From: Paractinoplanes aksuensis
GTDB lineage: Bacteria; Actinomycetota; Actinomycetes; Mycobacteriales; Micromonosporaceae
Length of the DNA: 35,607 bases
Assembly (NCBI RefSeq): GCF_024137025.1
Contig: NZ_JAMYJR010000004.1
Coordinates: forward strand, 1-35,607
Direction of reading: 5' to 3'
Shown here piece after piece: positions 29,059-35,607 of the stretch. The notes under the pieces are model-generated. The model was not told where the DNA came from. It worked only from the letters and a program-made list of their open reading frames with translations, and searched no databases. A program made the translations under genes and the position numbers. How positions within the stretch are numbered: the first letter of the stretch is position 1; each line of letters starts with the position of its first letter.

Positions 29059-29309
29059 ACGCCAACATCGTCCAGCTGCCGGCCGGCGACAGCATCGCCG
29101 AGCACGCCGGGGGCGAGGTCGACGTGCTGCTGCTGGTGGTCGACGGGTCGGGCACGATGGTCACCGAGGCCGGCGAGGTCGCCTTGAACGCCGGCCAGAT
29201 CGCCTGGCTGCCCAAGGGGTCACGCCGCGGCTTCCTGGCCGGGGCGGCCGGTCTGCGCTACATGACCGTCCACCAGCGACGGCAGGCGCTGACCCTGACC
29301 GCGCGGTAG
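29055..29309 (+). pseudogene. cupin domain cut off from DUF2249
   Basis: The frame LDANIVQLPAGDSIAEHAGG ... DVLLLVVDGSGTMVTEAGEV ... LNAGQIAWLPKGSRRGFLAG ... RYMTVHQRRQAL is a small single-domain cupin: paired strands around a GSGxxxTExG turn and the G-x-I-x-WLP motif. It runs to a stop at 29309. The only plausible start is a GTG at 29124, which lies inside the barrel and has no ribosome site; upstream the frame enters the palindrome. The frame is shifted relative to the DUF2249 gene, as expected from a 166-bp net insertion. It is most likely untranslated, unless read-through or a cryptic start exists. Confidence 0.65.
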
Positions 29310-29381
29310 GCGGTTATTCGCTACCGCGGGCTCGCGGGCCGTGGATAGTCTGGCCGACTTCCCAAATCCCGGAGGTGCGCC

Positions 29382-29957
29382 ATGCCCGACTACCCGCCCG
29401 AGATCAAGAACCGGATCGCCGGCGACAGCAAACCCGGCCTGGTGGCCGCGACACCCCGGCGCTGGCTGTCACCGGTGGTGATCGAGGACTACGACCCGGC
29501 CTGGGCCGACCGGTACGCCGAGATCCGGGCCGGGATCGTGGCCGCGCTGGGCGACCACGCCCGGTCGGTCGAGCACGTCGGCTCGACCTCGGTGCCCGGC
29601 CTGCCGGCCAAGCCGATCATCGACGTCGACGTGGTGGTGCACGACTCGGCGCAGGAGGCGTTGTATGTCCCGCCGCTCGAACCGCTCGGCTACCACCTGC
29701 TGCTGCGTGAACCGTGGTGGCACGGCCACCGCATGCTGATCGGCGGCGACGAGGACATCCACGTCCACGTGTGGCCGCACGACGCGGCCGAGGCGGTGCG
29801 CCACCGCCTCTTCCGCGACTGGCTGCGCACCCACCCGGCCGATCGCGACCTCTACGCGGCCACCAAACGCCGCCTGGCCGCCGAACAAAACCCCGACTAC
29901 ACCATGGCCAAGAGCGACGTCATCGACGACATCTTCACCCGCATCTTCGCCGACTGA
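29382..29957 (+). CDS. GrpB/UPF0157 family protein
   Basis: A 191-residue protein of the GrpB family, related to the nucleotidyltransferase fold. The family signature [24 protein letters not shown] occupies about residues 65-88, where [17 protein letters not shown] is the nucleotide-binding-like motif with two acidic residues. The C-terminal half has [26 protein letters not shown] and the typical helical end with YTMAKSDVI. The usual N-terminal VxxYDPxW segment is [16 protein letters not shown]. Some relatives are fused to coaE; this one is free-standing. The start is ATG 29382, preceded by CGGAGGTG, a strong ribosome site. The function is unproved. It is monocistronic. Confidence 0.9.
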   Translation: MPDYPPEIKNRIAGDSKPGLVAATPRRWLSPVVIEDYDPAWADRYAEIRAGIVAALGDHARSVEHVGSTSVPGLPAKPIIDVDVVVHDSAQEALYVPPLEPLGYHLLLREPWWHGHRMLIGGDEDIHVHVWPHDAAEAVRHRLFRDWLRTHPADRDLYAATKRRLAAEQNPDYTMAKSDVIDDIFTRIFAD

Positions 29958-30034
29958 CCTCCGTCAGCCGATCGGCAGCTTCGACCACGTCCAGGCGTTG
30001 AGGCGGGGTGTTCGGCGTTGGTTGCTGCCGAGTG

Positions 30035-30772
30035 TCAGGCCTCGGCTACCACTAAGTAGAACGTGAAGCCGGCGATGAGCGGGTTCGCTTCGAGGCGGTT
30101 CAGCCAAGTCTGCGCGGCGGCGGGGGCGAGGTCGCCGTTCTCCACGGCGCGGGCCGAGTTGCGGCTCAGGCCGAGAATGCGGTCGGCGGTGGGGAAGTCG
30201 CGGAAGAGGATGGAGACCGGTTCGACCGAACGGATGTGGAAGCCGGTGGTGGTGCACAAGCGCACAAGTTCGCGCCCGATGGTGGAGTTGCGCACCTGAC
30301 GGCCGTTGAACCGAGCGAAGGCACGGCTGGTCTCCACATCCTGGTCGGCGACGGCCAGTGTGTCCCAGTCGGGCTCGGCCATCGCGAACCGGCCGCCCGG
30401 CCGCAGCGCCCGCCGGGCCTCAGCCATCGCAGCCTGCGGATCGTCGACGTGTTGCAACACCCGGTCCACCTTGATGGCGTCGACACTGCTGTCGGCCAGC
30501 GGTAGCTCGTGCAGATCCCCGCGCCGCACGTCGGCCCCGGGATGGCGGCGCTGCGCCTCGCCCACCATCCCAGGATCCCGGTCGACCCCGATGACGCGGC
30601 CGTCGGCGCCCACCGCTTCCAGCAACGCCCCGAGGTCGGTGCCCGGCCCGCACCCGATATCCACAGCCGTCTGCCCGGAAGTTATCCCCAGCAACTCGAG
30701 TAGCCGCCGCTTGTACGACATCCCGGCAGTAGTGGCCGCAGCGACATCCATGTACGCGATCTGGTCGGTCAT
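30035..30772 (-). CDS. class I SAM-dependent methyltransferase
   Basis: A 245-residue methyltransferase of the UbiE/Methyltransf_11 type. SAM motif I is TAVDIGCGPGTDLGALL, motif II includes VIGVDRDPGMV, and the post-motif segments DLHELPLADSSVDAI and RALRPGGRFAMAEPDWDTL complete the fold. The start is the ATG at 30772, with GGTGGGG upstream; the open frame extends to 30937 but across an inverted repeat and without a ribosome site. The substrate is unknown; close relatives are annotated as methyltransferases of small molecules. It is monocistronic on the minus strand. The upstream neighbour is separated by the inverted repeat at 30900-30956, and the 3' flank up to the GrpB gene is 78 bp. Confidence 0.87.
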   Translation of the reverse strand: MTDQIAYMDVAAATTAGMSYKRRLLELLGITSGQTAVDIGCGPGTDLGALLEAVGADGRVIGVDRDPGMVGEAQRRHPGADVRRGDLHELPLADSSVDAIKVDRVLQHVDDPQAAMAEARRALRPGGRFAMAEPDWDTLAVADQDVETSRAFARFNGRQVRNSTIGRELVRLCTTTGFHIRSVEPVSILFRDFPTADRILGLSRNSARAVENGDLAPAAAQTWLNRLEANPLIAGFTFYLVVAEA

Positions 30773-30899
30773 CCACAAACCCCACCAGCTTTCCGGCGCC
30801 GTGTGGTGTGGATCCTGTGGAGGATTCGCGAAACTTCCCCCCGCCCCGCCTCCCGCGCGTTCAGATGCGGCCGCGCATCGCTGCTGGCAGCCCACTGCC

Positions 30900-30956
30900 G
30901 GGTCCGTTTCGGAACTGGGCCGTGCGTCGCCCCCCACACAGTTGTGAAACGGACCC
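30900..30956 (-). terminator. long-loop inverted repeat after the ADH gene
   Basis: GGGTCCGTTTC (30900-30910) and GAAACGGACCC (30946-30956) pair perfectly; AACTG and CAGTT pair inside the loop. It begins 12 bp beyond the minus-strand ADH stop codon, so a terminator is the simplest reading. There is no T-run. Confidence 0.45.
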
Positions 30957-30967
30957 TGGGGGGTGCG

Positions 30968-32023
30968 CTAGATCGTCAAGGCGATCTTTCCGGTGACTTG
31001 CGAGGTCGCCAGGCTGTGCATGGCGATGCTCGCTTCCTCCAGCGGATAGGTGCGTTGCAGCGGTGACCGGATCGACGTCAGGGCGGCCAGGTCGTCCCGC
31101 TTGGCGATGACGATGGGGGCGCGCAGTGTCTGCTTGATGAACGGTGACAACGACAGCGCCTTCAGGTTGCGTTCCAGACCGCCGAGGAACTGGCCGCCCT
31201 GCTCCCCTCCGGCGATCGACAGGGTGCCCCGCGGCTTGAGCAGGGCCCGTAGCTGGGACAGGGAGCGGTTTCCGGCGATGTCCACGATGAGGTCGTACGA
31301 GCCGGTGAGCTGTTCCCGCTCGTAGTCGATGACCCGGTCCGCTCCGAAGCCCCGGACGGCTTCGACTTTCGTAGTGCTACACACCGCGGTCACGGTGTCG
31401 CCGTTCGCCTTGGCCAGCAACACCGCGAACGACCCGACCCCGCCGCCGGCGCCGATGACCAGGACTTCCCGCCCGGGGCCCGGGTTTGAAGCCCTCCCGA
31501 TGCCGGCCCGACCCGCGGCCCGACCCGCGGCCCGACCCGCGGCCCGGCGCGCGGCAGGGTCGGCGCCTTCTCGGCCGGCGCCTTCTCGGCCGGGGGTGGC
31601 GCGGGGGAGGAGAAGCATGTGCAGGGCGGTCGCGCCTGACGTGGGGATGACCGCGGCCTGGGGGTGAGTCAAGTGGGGTGGCTTGTGCAGGAGGCGGTGG
31701 GGCTTGACCCTGGCGTACTCGGCCCAGCTGCTCGGCCCCTCGCCGAAGACCTCGTCGCCCGGCTGGAAGTCGGTCACCTCGGCGCCTACGGCTTCCACCG
31801 TGCCGGACAGGTCGAGCCCGGGGGTGCGGTTGCGCGGCCGGCGCAGGCCGAAACCGAGGCGGGCGATGTGCGGCAGGCCGGTCATCGCGTGCCAGGCGCC
31901 GCGGTCGACGCCGGCGGCGTGGACCCGTACGAGAACTTCTTCGGGTTTGATCGTGGGTTTGGGCACTTCGGCCAGGTGCAGGACGTCGGCACTGCCGTAG
32001 GTGTCGTGGACGATGGCTTTCAC
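30968..32023 (-). CDS. zinc-independent quinone-oxidoreductase-like ADH
   Basis: A 351-residue medium-chain dehydrogenase/reductase: catalytic domain at about residues 1-135 (PEEVLVRVHAAGVDRGAWHAM, GLDLSGTVEAVGAEVTDFQPGDEVFG) and Rossmann domain with GAGGGVGSFAVLLAK from 191. The cysteine and histidine ligands of zinc ADHs are absent, which fits the NAD(P)H:quinone reductase branch. Residues about 140-184 are an odd insertion: Arg/Ala/Gly-rich repeats (AAGRAAGRAAGRA and REGAGREGAD) placed at the hinge where relatives have about ten residues. The GTG start overlaps the XRE stop (GTGA), so it is the third gene of a coupled operon with the membrane protein and the XRE regulator. Confidence 0.86.
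   Translation of the reverse strand: MKAIVHDTYGSADVLHLAEVPKPTIKPEEVLVRVHAAGVDRGAWHAMTGLPHIARLGFGLRRPRNRTPGLDLSGTVEAVGAEVTDFQPGDEVFGEGPSSWAEYARVKPHRLLHKPPHLTHPQAAVIPTSGATALHMLLLPRATPGREGAGREGADPAARRAAGRAAGRAAGRAGIGRASNPGPGREVLVIGAGGGVGSFAVLLAKANGDTVTAVCSTTKVEAVRGFGADRVIDYEREQLTGSYDLIVDIAGNRSLSQLRALLKPRGTLSIAGGEQGGQFLGGLERNLKALSLSPFIKQTLRAPIVIAKRDDLAALTSIRSPLQRTYPLEEASIAMHSLATSQVTGKIALTI
31505..31600. repeat. 12-bp and 15-bp repeats inside the ADH gene
   Basis: Three copies of GACCCGCGGCCC (starting about 31510) are followed by two copies of a 15-bp unit containing GGCGCCTTCTCGGCC (31562-31593). Both units are multiples of three and keep the frame, so the insertion in the dehydrogenase arises from in-frame repeat expansion. 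Confidence 0.8.
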
Positions 32024-32247
32024 GAGGGCTCCTCCGCCGGGTATTGGAAGACGTCGTCGAGGCCGACCCCGAAGACCCGCGCGATGCGGAACGCCATCTC
32101 GAGTGACGGCGAGTATCGGCCCTGTTCGATGGCGATCACGGTCTGGCGGGTGACCCCGATGCGCCGGGCCAGGTCGGCCTGCGTCATCTCGCCCGCCGCG
32201 AACCGCAGCGCCCGGATCTCGTTGGTGATGCTGGTCGGCTTCACCAC
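32020..32247 (-). CDS. XRE-family helix-turn-helix regulator
   Basis: A 75-residue protein that is one Cro/C1-type DNA-binding domain: ITNEIRALRFAAGEMTQADLARRIGVTRQTVIAIEQGRYSPSLEMAFRIARVFGVGLDDVF, the compact class of small XRE regulators typically coupled to a membrane protein gene. Start codons GTG 32247 and GTG 32244 are both possible; either overlaps the end of the membrane-protein gene. Its stop overlaps the ADH start. It is probably an autorepressor acting at the inverted repeat 32641-32677 upstream of the operon. Confidence 0.92.
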   Translation of the reverse strand: MVKPTSITNEIRALRFAAGEMTQADLARRIGVTRQTVIAIEQGRYSPSLEMAFRIARVFGVGLDDVFQYPAEEPS

Positions 32248-32630
32248 GGGTGGAAGCCCCGCCGGTAGGCGGCGACCTTGGCCGCCGACCCGAGCACCGC
32301 GGACAGCACGAACGCCAGATAGATGACGTTGGCGATCCAGAAATACCGCGCCTCGACCAGCGCCAGCACCAGCGCCGCCAGGGCCCCGATGGCGATCATC
32401 GACTGGCCGATGTGGTCACCGAACCGGCCGATCTCGCGGTCGCGCTGGTCGGCCTCGTGCTCGCGCCCGAAGAAGATGTCGACGGCGATGTTCACGACGA
32501 TCGCCCCGCCGATCGTCCACAGCAGGGCCGGAACGTAGGCCGCCCCGCTCAACAGCACCAGCAGATAGACCGCATAGGCGATCAGGCTGGTCACGGCCAG
32601 GCTCCAGGCCCGCCGCTCCTCACGTGTCAT
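32241..32630 (-). CDS. small membrane protein, operon partner of XRE
   Basis: A 129-residue integral membrane protein with four hydrophobic segments at about 9-28, 32-54, 74-93 and 97-117. An acidic/basic loop FFGREHEADQRDREIGRFGDHIG lies between segments 2 and 3; this D-x-R-D-x-x-I-x-x-x-G pattern recurs in membrane proteins encoded beside small XRE genes in Gram-positive bacteria (DUF2178-like). The start is ATG 32630; an upstream extension to 32666 would run through the promoter. The gene overlaps the XRE start by 7 bp. Its function is unknown. The promoter and a perfect inverted repeat sit directly upstream. Confidence 0.84.
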   Translation of the reverse strand: MTREERRAWSLAVTSLIAYAVYLLVLLSGAAYVPALLWTIGGAIVVNIAVDIFFGREHEADQRDREIGRFGDHIGQSMIAIGALAALVLALVEARYFWIANVIYLAFVLSAVLGSAAKVAAYRRGFHPW

Positions 32631-32638
32631 GCCACTCA

Positions 32639-32677
32639 AGGTAAAGAAACACCGACACGAGGTCAAAGTTTCTTTAC
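32639..32677 (-). promoter_or_regulatory. operator-flanked promoter of the XRE operon
   Basis: On the minus strand TTTGAC (32667-32662) and TTACCT (32644-32639) are 17 bp apart, eight bases before the ATG at 32630. GTAAAGAAAC (32641-32650) and GTTTCTTTAC (32668-32677) form a perfect 10-bp dyad with 17 bp between. One arm abuts the -35 and the other overlaps the -10, the layout of a repressor site. Confidence 0.72.
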
Positions 32678-32785
32678 ATGATCCTCAGCCTGCCCTCAGC
32701 TTCGTGAGCCCCACGTAGGCCTGGCGGGTCAGAAGCCGGTCAGCACTGTTTCGGCGTTGACGCGGCCTGACTCGCGGCGGCGGCC

Positions 32786-32878
32786 GTGTCCGTGGCGGAC
32801 GGGACCGAGGCGCCGGTGCGGGACATCGCGGCGAAGGTCGGGGTCGGCCCCGGGCGTCATGTGCACGCTTCATGTTGA
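32786..32878 (+). pseudogene. TetR helix-turn-helix relic
   Basis: The frame from GTG 32786 reads VSVADGTEAPVRDIAAKVGV, then GPGRHVHAS, then a stop. APVRDIAAKVGVGPG followed by RH is the TetR recognition helix-turn-helix (usually ...VRDIAxxAGVGxGTLYRHF) with the three residues TLY missing. The rest of the regulator is absent. Confidence 0.4.
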
Positions 32879-32917
32879 CTGCATTGATTCCGTCAATATG
32901 TACAGTCAATGTTGATT

Positions 32918-33002
32918 GGCCGCCGACCGTGGGCCGCCGACCGTGGGCCGCCGACCCGTGGGCCGCGACCCGTGGGCTGCCGGCCCGTGGGCCGGCGGCC
33001 GG
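32918..33002. repeat. 14-15-bp tandem repeat
   Basis: Five and a half copies of GGCCGCCGACC(C)GTG starting at 32918, 32932, 32946, 32961 and 32975. The first two are identical and later ones drift. It lies just past the stop of the EEP-family gene. Confidence 0.85.
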
Positions 33003-33012
33003 AGCGGGTGGG

Positions 33013-34245
33013 TCAGCGCTTGAGGTCGAGCCAGACCAGGCGGTGGTCCGAGGTCGGGAAGCCGTTGACCGGGGACCAGACCGGGTCGAAGACGCCGCTG
33101 AGGCGGGAGAGCGGGTCCGCCCGCACCGGCCAGAACACGCCCGAACCGGTCACCTTCAAACCCTTGCGGGGCAGTACGTAGTCGGCCCGCAGATTGCCGG
33201 GGGCGGTGTCGGCGAAGTCGGCCGTGTCGTAGCGCGGGTCGCCCACGTGCGTGCTGTTCGCGCCGCCCTGCAGGACGGCCGCCTCGGCCGCGCCCGCGCT
33301 CGACGGCGTGGTGCGCGTGTTGATCAGCGGGTGGCCCAGCAGTTGGTTGATCGCGTCGTCGTAGGAGTCGCCGTCGTTCGGGTCGGCGTTCTGGTCGCCG
33401 GCGATCACGAACTGCTGACCGGGACGCAGACCACCGCGGCGGCCCTTGTCGTCGTAGATGTAGGCCGCACGCTTGCCGGGCGTCACGTAGTCGGCCCAGA
33501 AGCGGATCTCGTCGTGGTTGCGGCGGCCGTTGCGGTCCTCGGGGCCGTCGAACGTCGGGGGAGTGGGGTGCGACACCAGGAAGTGCAGCGTGCGGTGGCC
33601 GACCCGGATCGGGACGTCCCAGTGGCTCTTCGACGACAGGCGCAGCACGGCCTGCGCGGCCGGTGAGTAGAAGTCGGTGGGCAGCAGGTTGCCCGGCATG
33701 TCCTTCCACTTGAACCGCTGGAACGTTCGGACAGCCTGGCTGTCGATCGGATACTTCGAGTACACGACCATGCCGTACTGGCCGGGGAAGAGACCGAAGC
33801 CGTATGAGTCGTCGCCGTACGCCTGGTCGCCCGGCGTGGTGTCGGCGACGCCGTTGTTGTTCAGGTCGAGCCCGGTCGAGACACCCGTGTTCGAGGGAGC
33901 CACGAAGCGGTACGGGTAGCGCTGGGCCGGCGCCCCGTTCTGCGACACGGCCAGGAAGTTGCGCTCGAACAACCGCGCCGCCTCGGGGTCGTAGTCGAAT
34001 TCGTTGAGCAGCACCACGTCGGGGTGCGCGCGCTGGATCACTTCGGCGACGTTGCGGGCCTGCCGCCGGTACACGTCATCCACCGCCGGGTTGGCCAGAT
34101 GCTCACGCAGCAGCCCCTCGGACGACCGGTTGAGCGAAAGGTTGTACGTCGCGACCCGTAACGAGCGCTCATGGGCGGAAACCGGAGCGGCGTAGCTCAG
34201 CACCAGGACCGAGGCCAGCGCCGCCCCAAGAAGAAGTCTTCTCAT
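33013..34245 (-). CDS. secreted endonuclease/exonuclease/phosphatase-family protein
   Basis: A 410-residue exported protein. The ATG at 34245 gives a clean signal peptide (MRRLLLGAALASVLVLSYAAPVSAHE, cleavage after VSA) and follows AAGGGA. The EEP fold motifs are in order: LRVATYNLSLNR, the metal-binding glutamate in VVLLNEFDYD, HFLVSHPTPPTFDG, the AGDQNADPNDG catalytic Asp/Asn pair and the final TSDHRLVWLDL histidine. Relatives are annotated as extracellular nucleases or phosphodiesterases; a calcium-binding-like GLDLNNNGVADTTPGD loop is inserted. It stands alone, divergent from the erythromycin-esterase-like gene. The exact substrate (DNA, phospholipid or phosphoester) cannot be told. Confidence 0.88.
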   Translation of the reverse strand: MRRLLLGAALASVLVLSYAAPVSAHERSLRVATYNLSLNRSSEGLLREHLANPAVDDVYRRQARNVAEVIQRAHPDVVLLNEFDYDPEAARLFERNFLAVSQNGAPAQRYPYRFVAPSNTGVSTGLDLNNNGVADTTPGDQAYGDDSYGFGLFPGQYGMVVYSKYPIDSQAVRTFQRFKWKDMPGNLLPTDFYSPAAQAVLRLSSKSHWDVPIRVGHRTLHFLVSHPTPPTFDGPEDRNGRRNHDEIRFWADYVTPGKRAAYIYDDKGRRGGLRPGQQFVIAGDQNADPNDGDSYDDAINQLLGHPLINTRTTPSSAGAAEAAVLQGGANSTHVGDPRYDTADFADTAPGNLRADYVLPRKGLKVTGSGVFWPVRADPLSRLSGVFDPVWSPVNGFPTSDHRLVWLDLKR

Positions 34246-34413
34246 GTCCCTTGTGTCTACCGGACGACCCGTGGACATGCCATGAAGCGATGCTCTCCGA
34301 TGCGGATAGTTCATCCTGTGGACAACCACGGGAACCATCACGTTGCCGAGACGCCGCGAGGGCCTGGCTGGGCCCACAGAACCGTCGCGTCCGGGCCGGG
34401 TTGTGGATACCGC

Positions 34414-34419
34414 TAGGGT
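34414..34419 (+). promoter_or_regulatory. -10 element of the esterase-like gene
   Basis: TAGGGT ends eight bases before the ATG at 34428, with no ribosome site between, as expected for a leaderless transcript. Confidence 0.4.
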
Positions 34420-34427
34420 CGGGCCCC

Positions 34428-35537
34428 ATGCGGATCGACTTGGGGCCTCTGGTTGAGCGAATCGGCGACGCGCGCGTGGTCGCGATCGGCGAGTCCGCTC
34501 ACTTCGTGCGCGAATACCACTCACTTCGACAAGAGCTGATCGGTTTTCTGCACGAGCGTGCAGGTTTCACGACCGTCGCGTTCGAATCCGGGTTCAGCGA
34601 GGGCCTGTCCGTGCGCGAGTGGATGCGGGGCGGCGCCGGCGATCCGCCCGCGGACGGCATGACGTACCGGTTCGCGCAATGCTCGGAGATGCGCGAGCTG
34701 CTGCATCTGATGAAGGAACGCTCAATCGACTACTGGGGACTCGACCTGCCGGGCGATCTGGGGTCGTTCGGTCCGGCGCTCGACCACCTCGACCGGCTGC
34801 CCGGCGCGCCTCGCTCCACCCTCTCCGCGGTACGGCGTCTCGTGTCGAAGTTCGCGTCGGCCTATACGATTCCCGCCTTCTCGGCGTACCGGGAAATGGC
34901 GCTGATCGATCGGGACGCGCTGACGTTGGCCCTGGCCGAGCTGAGCGCTCGTCTCGACGCGCTGCCCGACCGGCCCGACGCGGTTGCCCGCCACGAGGTG
35001 CGCCTGCTCGTTCTGCTCGATCAGATGTTGCGCGCTCAAGCCGCCGCCGTCGAAGGCGCGCCGGAATATGCACGTTTGAACGTTCGCGACGCGGCGATGG
35101 CCCGCACCGCCGAGTGGATCCTCGACCGTACGCCCGGCCGCGTGATCATCGCCGCCGCCAACTCGCACATCCAGCGCCGGCACCCGATGTTCGACGTGCT
35201 CGGCACCCACCTGTCGGCGATGCTCGGCGACGACTACGTGGCGGTCGGCGTGACCTGCGAGGGCGGCCGGGTGGCGACCCGGCGGCTCGCGCCCGACGCC
35301 CCCGCGATGGCGGAGACGGTGGAGGTCGGGCTGGAGCCGCCGGTCGCGGGGAGCATCGAGGCGGCGATGGCGAGTGGACGGGTCACCATCGCCGACCCGA
35401 GCCGGTTCGGCGCCGACAAGATCAGACTGCTGGACCTGTGGGCCGAGCAGCCGGTGGCCGAGGCCTTCGACCTGGTCGCCTGCGTCCCGGTCAGCACCCC
35501 GACCGAGCAGGCCATCTGGTCCGGCGGCCGCCCCTGA
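34428..35537 (+). CDS. erythromycin-esterase-family protein
   Basis: A 369-residue soluble protein of the EreA/EreB-like family. The family motifs are present: VVAIGESAHFVREYHSLRQELIGFL near the N-terminus (GE-x-x-H with H25), FTTVAFESGFSEG, SIDYWGLDLPG and RVIIAAANSHIQRR, carrying the histidine and glutamate residues used for ring opening in EreB. The family also includes many proteins not active on macrolides, so resistance is not implied by the motifs alone. The start at ATG 34428 is chosen over upstream in-frame codons because it follows a -10 element and begins at the conserved domain. It is monocistronic. Confidence 0.85.
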   Translation: MRIDLGPLVERIGDARVVAIGESAHFVREYHSLRQELIGFLHERAGFTTVAFESGFSEGLSVREWMRGGAGDPPADGMTYRFAQCSEMRELLHLMKERSIDYWGLDLPGDLGSFGPALDHLDRLPGAPRSTLSAVRRLVSKFASAYTIPAFSAYREMALIDRDALTLALAELSARLDALPDRPDAVARHEVRLLVLLDQMLRAQAAAVEGAPEYARLNVRDAAMARTAEWILDRTPGRVIIAAANSHIQRRHPMFDVLGTHLSAMLGDDYVAVGVTCEGGRVATRRLAPDAPAMAETVEVGLEPPVAGSIEAAMASGRVTIADPSRFGADKIRLLDLWAEQPVAEAFDLVACVPVSTPTEQAIWSGGRP

Positions 35538-35544
35538 AGTCGAA

Positions 35545-35571
35545 CCCCGCCGGTCAGGTGAGGCGGCGGGG
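35545..35571 (+). terminator. GC hairpin after the esterase-like gene
   Basis: CCCCGCC (35545-35551) and GGCGGGG (35565-35571) form a stem with a 13-nt loop, eight bases past the stop codon. There is no T-run. Confidence 0.4.
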
Positions 35572-35607
35572 CCGAGCGCCTGGAACCGGGTGCTGCCGAT
35601 CAGGTGA

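Larger units (their letters stand above)
32678..33012. other. intergenic: regulator relic, nested dyad, tandem repeat
   Basis: No intact gene. It contains a TetR-like fragment (32786-32878), a nested inverted repeat in an AT-rich pocket (TTGACTG at 32875-32881 pairing with CAGTCAA at 32903-32909, enclosing ATTGA-TTCCG-TCAAT) and a 14-15-bp tandem repeat (32918-33002). Confidence 0.6.

Noticed and set aside
34428..35537. Macrolide resistance gene
   Set aside because: Family motifs of erythromycin esterases are present, but most family members are not macrolide esterases; only the family name is supported.

Overview
The window is high-GC DNA (roughly 70% or more) with GTG/TTG starts, many leaderless-looking promoters, SARP/AfsR-type regulation, an SprT-like protein, a GrpB-family protein and a MetNIQ transporter. 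This points to an actinomycete chromosome, by inference one of the Micromonosporaceae (Actinoplanes-like). No rRNA, tRNA, phage, transposase or CRISPR array was seen. The content is an accessory stretch of small operons, regulators with their targets, and many short GC-rich tandem repeats.

Layout. 1-1636: simple repeats, an MBL-fold hydrolase, a 31-bp minisatellite and a small conserved protein, all on the minus strand. 1854-6349: a secreted ScyD/ScyE-type beta-propeller with promoter and terminator, a DUF3817 membrane protein, an ArsR-type regulator and an SLC13 permease behind a perfect CRP/GlxR-like palindrome. 6428-6848: a deleted FAD monooxygenase. 6823-10993: an AfsR/SARP regulator divergent from a coupled PPC-domain/NACHT-NTPase pair. 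11008-11653: a C/G-homopolymer hairpin and a Uma2 protein. 11955-14571: metN-metI-metQ. 14651-17152: a secreted M14 carboxypeptidase. 17162-20102: a macro-like/TIR-like (nucleoside deoxyribosyltransferase-like) protein, an SprT-like protein and an M56 peptidase. 20187-22966: an MFS exporter, a TetR regulator and an SDR with twin operators. 22967-27357: a degenerate repeat block, lgt, an SGNH hydrolase, an alpha/beta hydrolase and an O-methyltransferase. 27379-29309: a compact putative regulon. 29382-35537: GrpB, a methyltransferase, an ADH/XRE/membrane-protein operon, an EEP phosphohydrolase and an erythromycin-esterase-like protein.

The best candidate for an undescribed system is 26.3-29.3 kb. 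Three 27-bp dyads of the form TTTATAC-N11-GTATAAA lie in the promoters of an O-methyltransferase, a SufR-like winged-helix regulator with a Cys/His set suited to an Fe-S cluster, a small membrane protein and a DUF2249 protein. The dyads overlap -10 elements, and three of the starts look leaderless. The regulator appears to be preceded by a seven-residue leader ORF whose stop overlaps its start. The DUF2249 gene seems to have been a DUF2249-cupin fusion, now cut in two by a 169-bp palindromic insertion. Other candidates are the macro-like/TIR-like protein at 17.2-18.2 kb and the PPC-NACHT pair at 9.6-11.0 kb.

All functional names rest on motifs and family resemblance read by eye; no searches were run.
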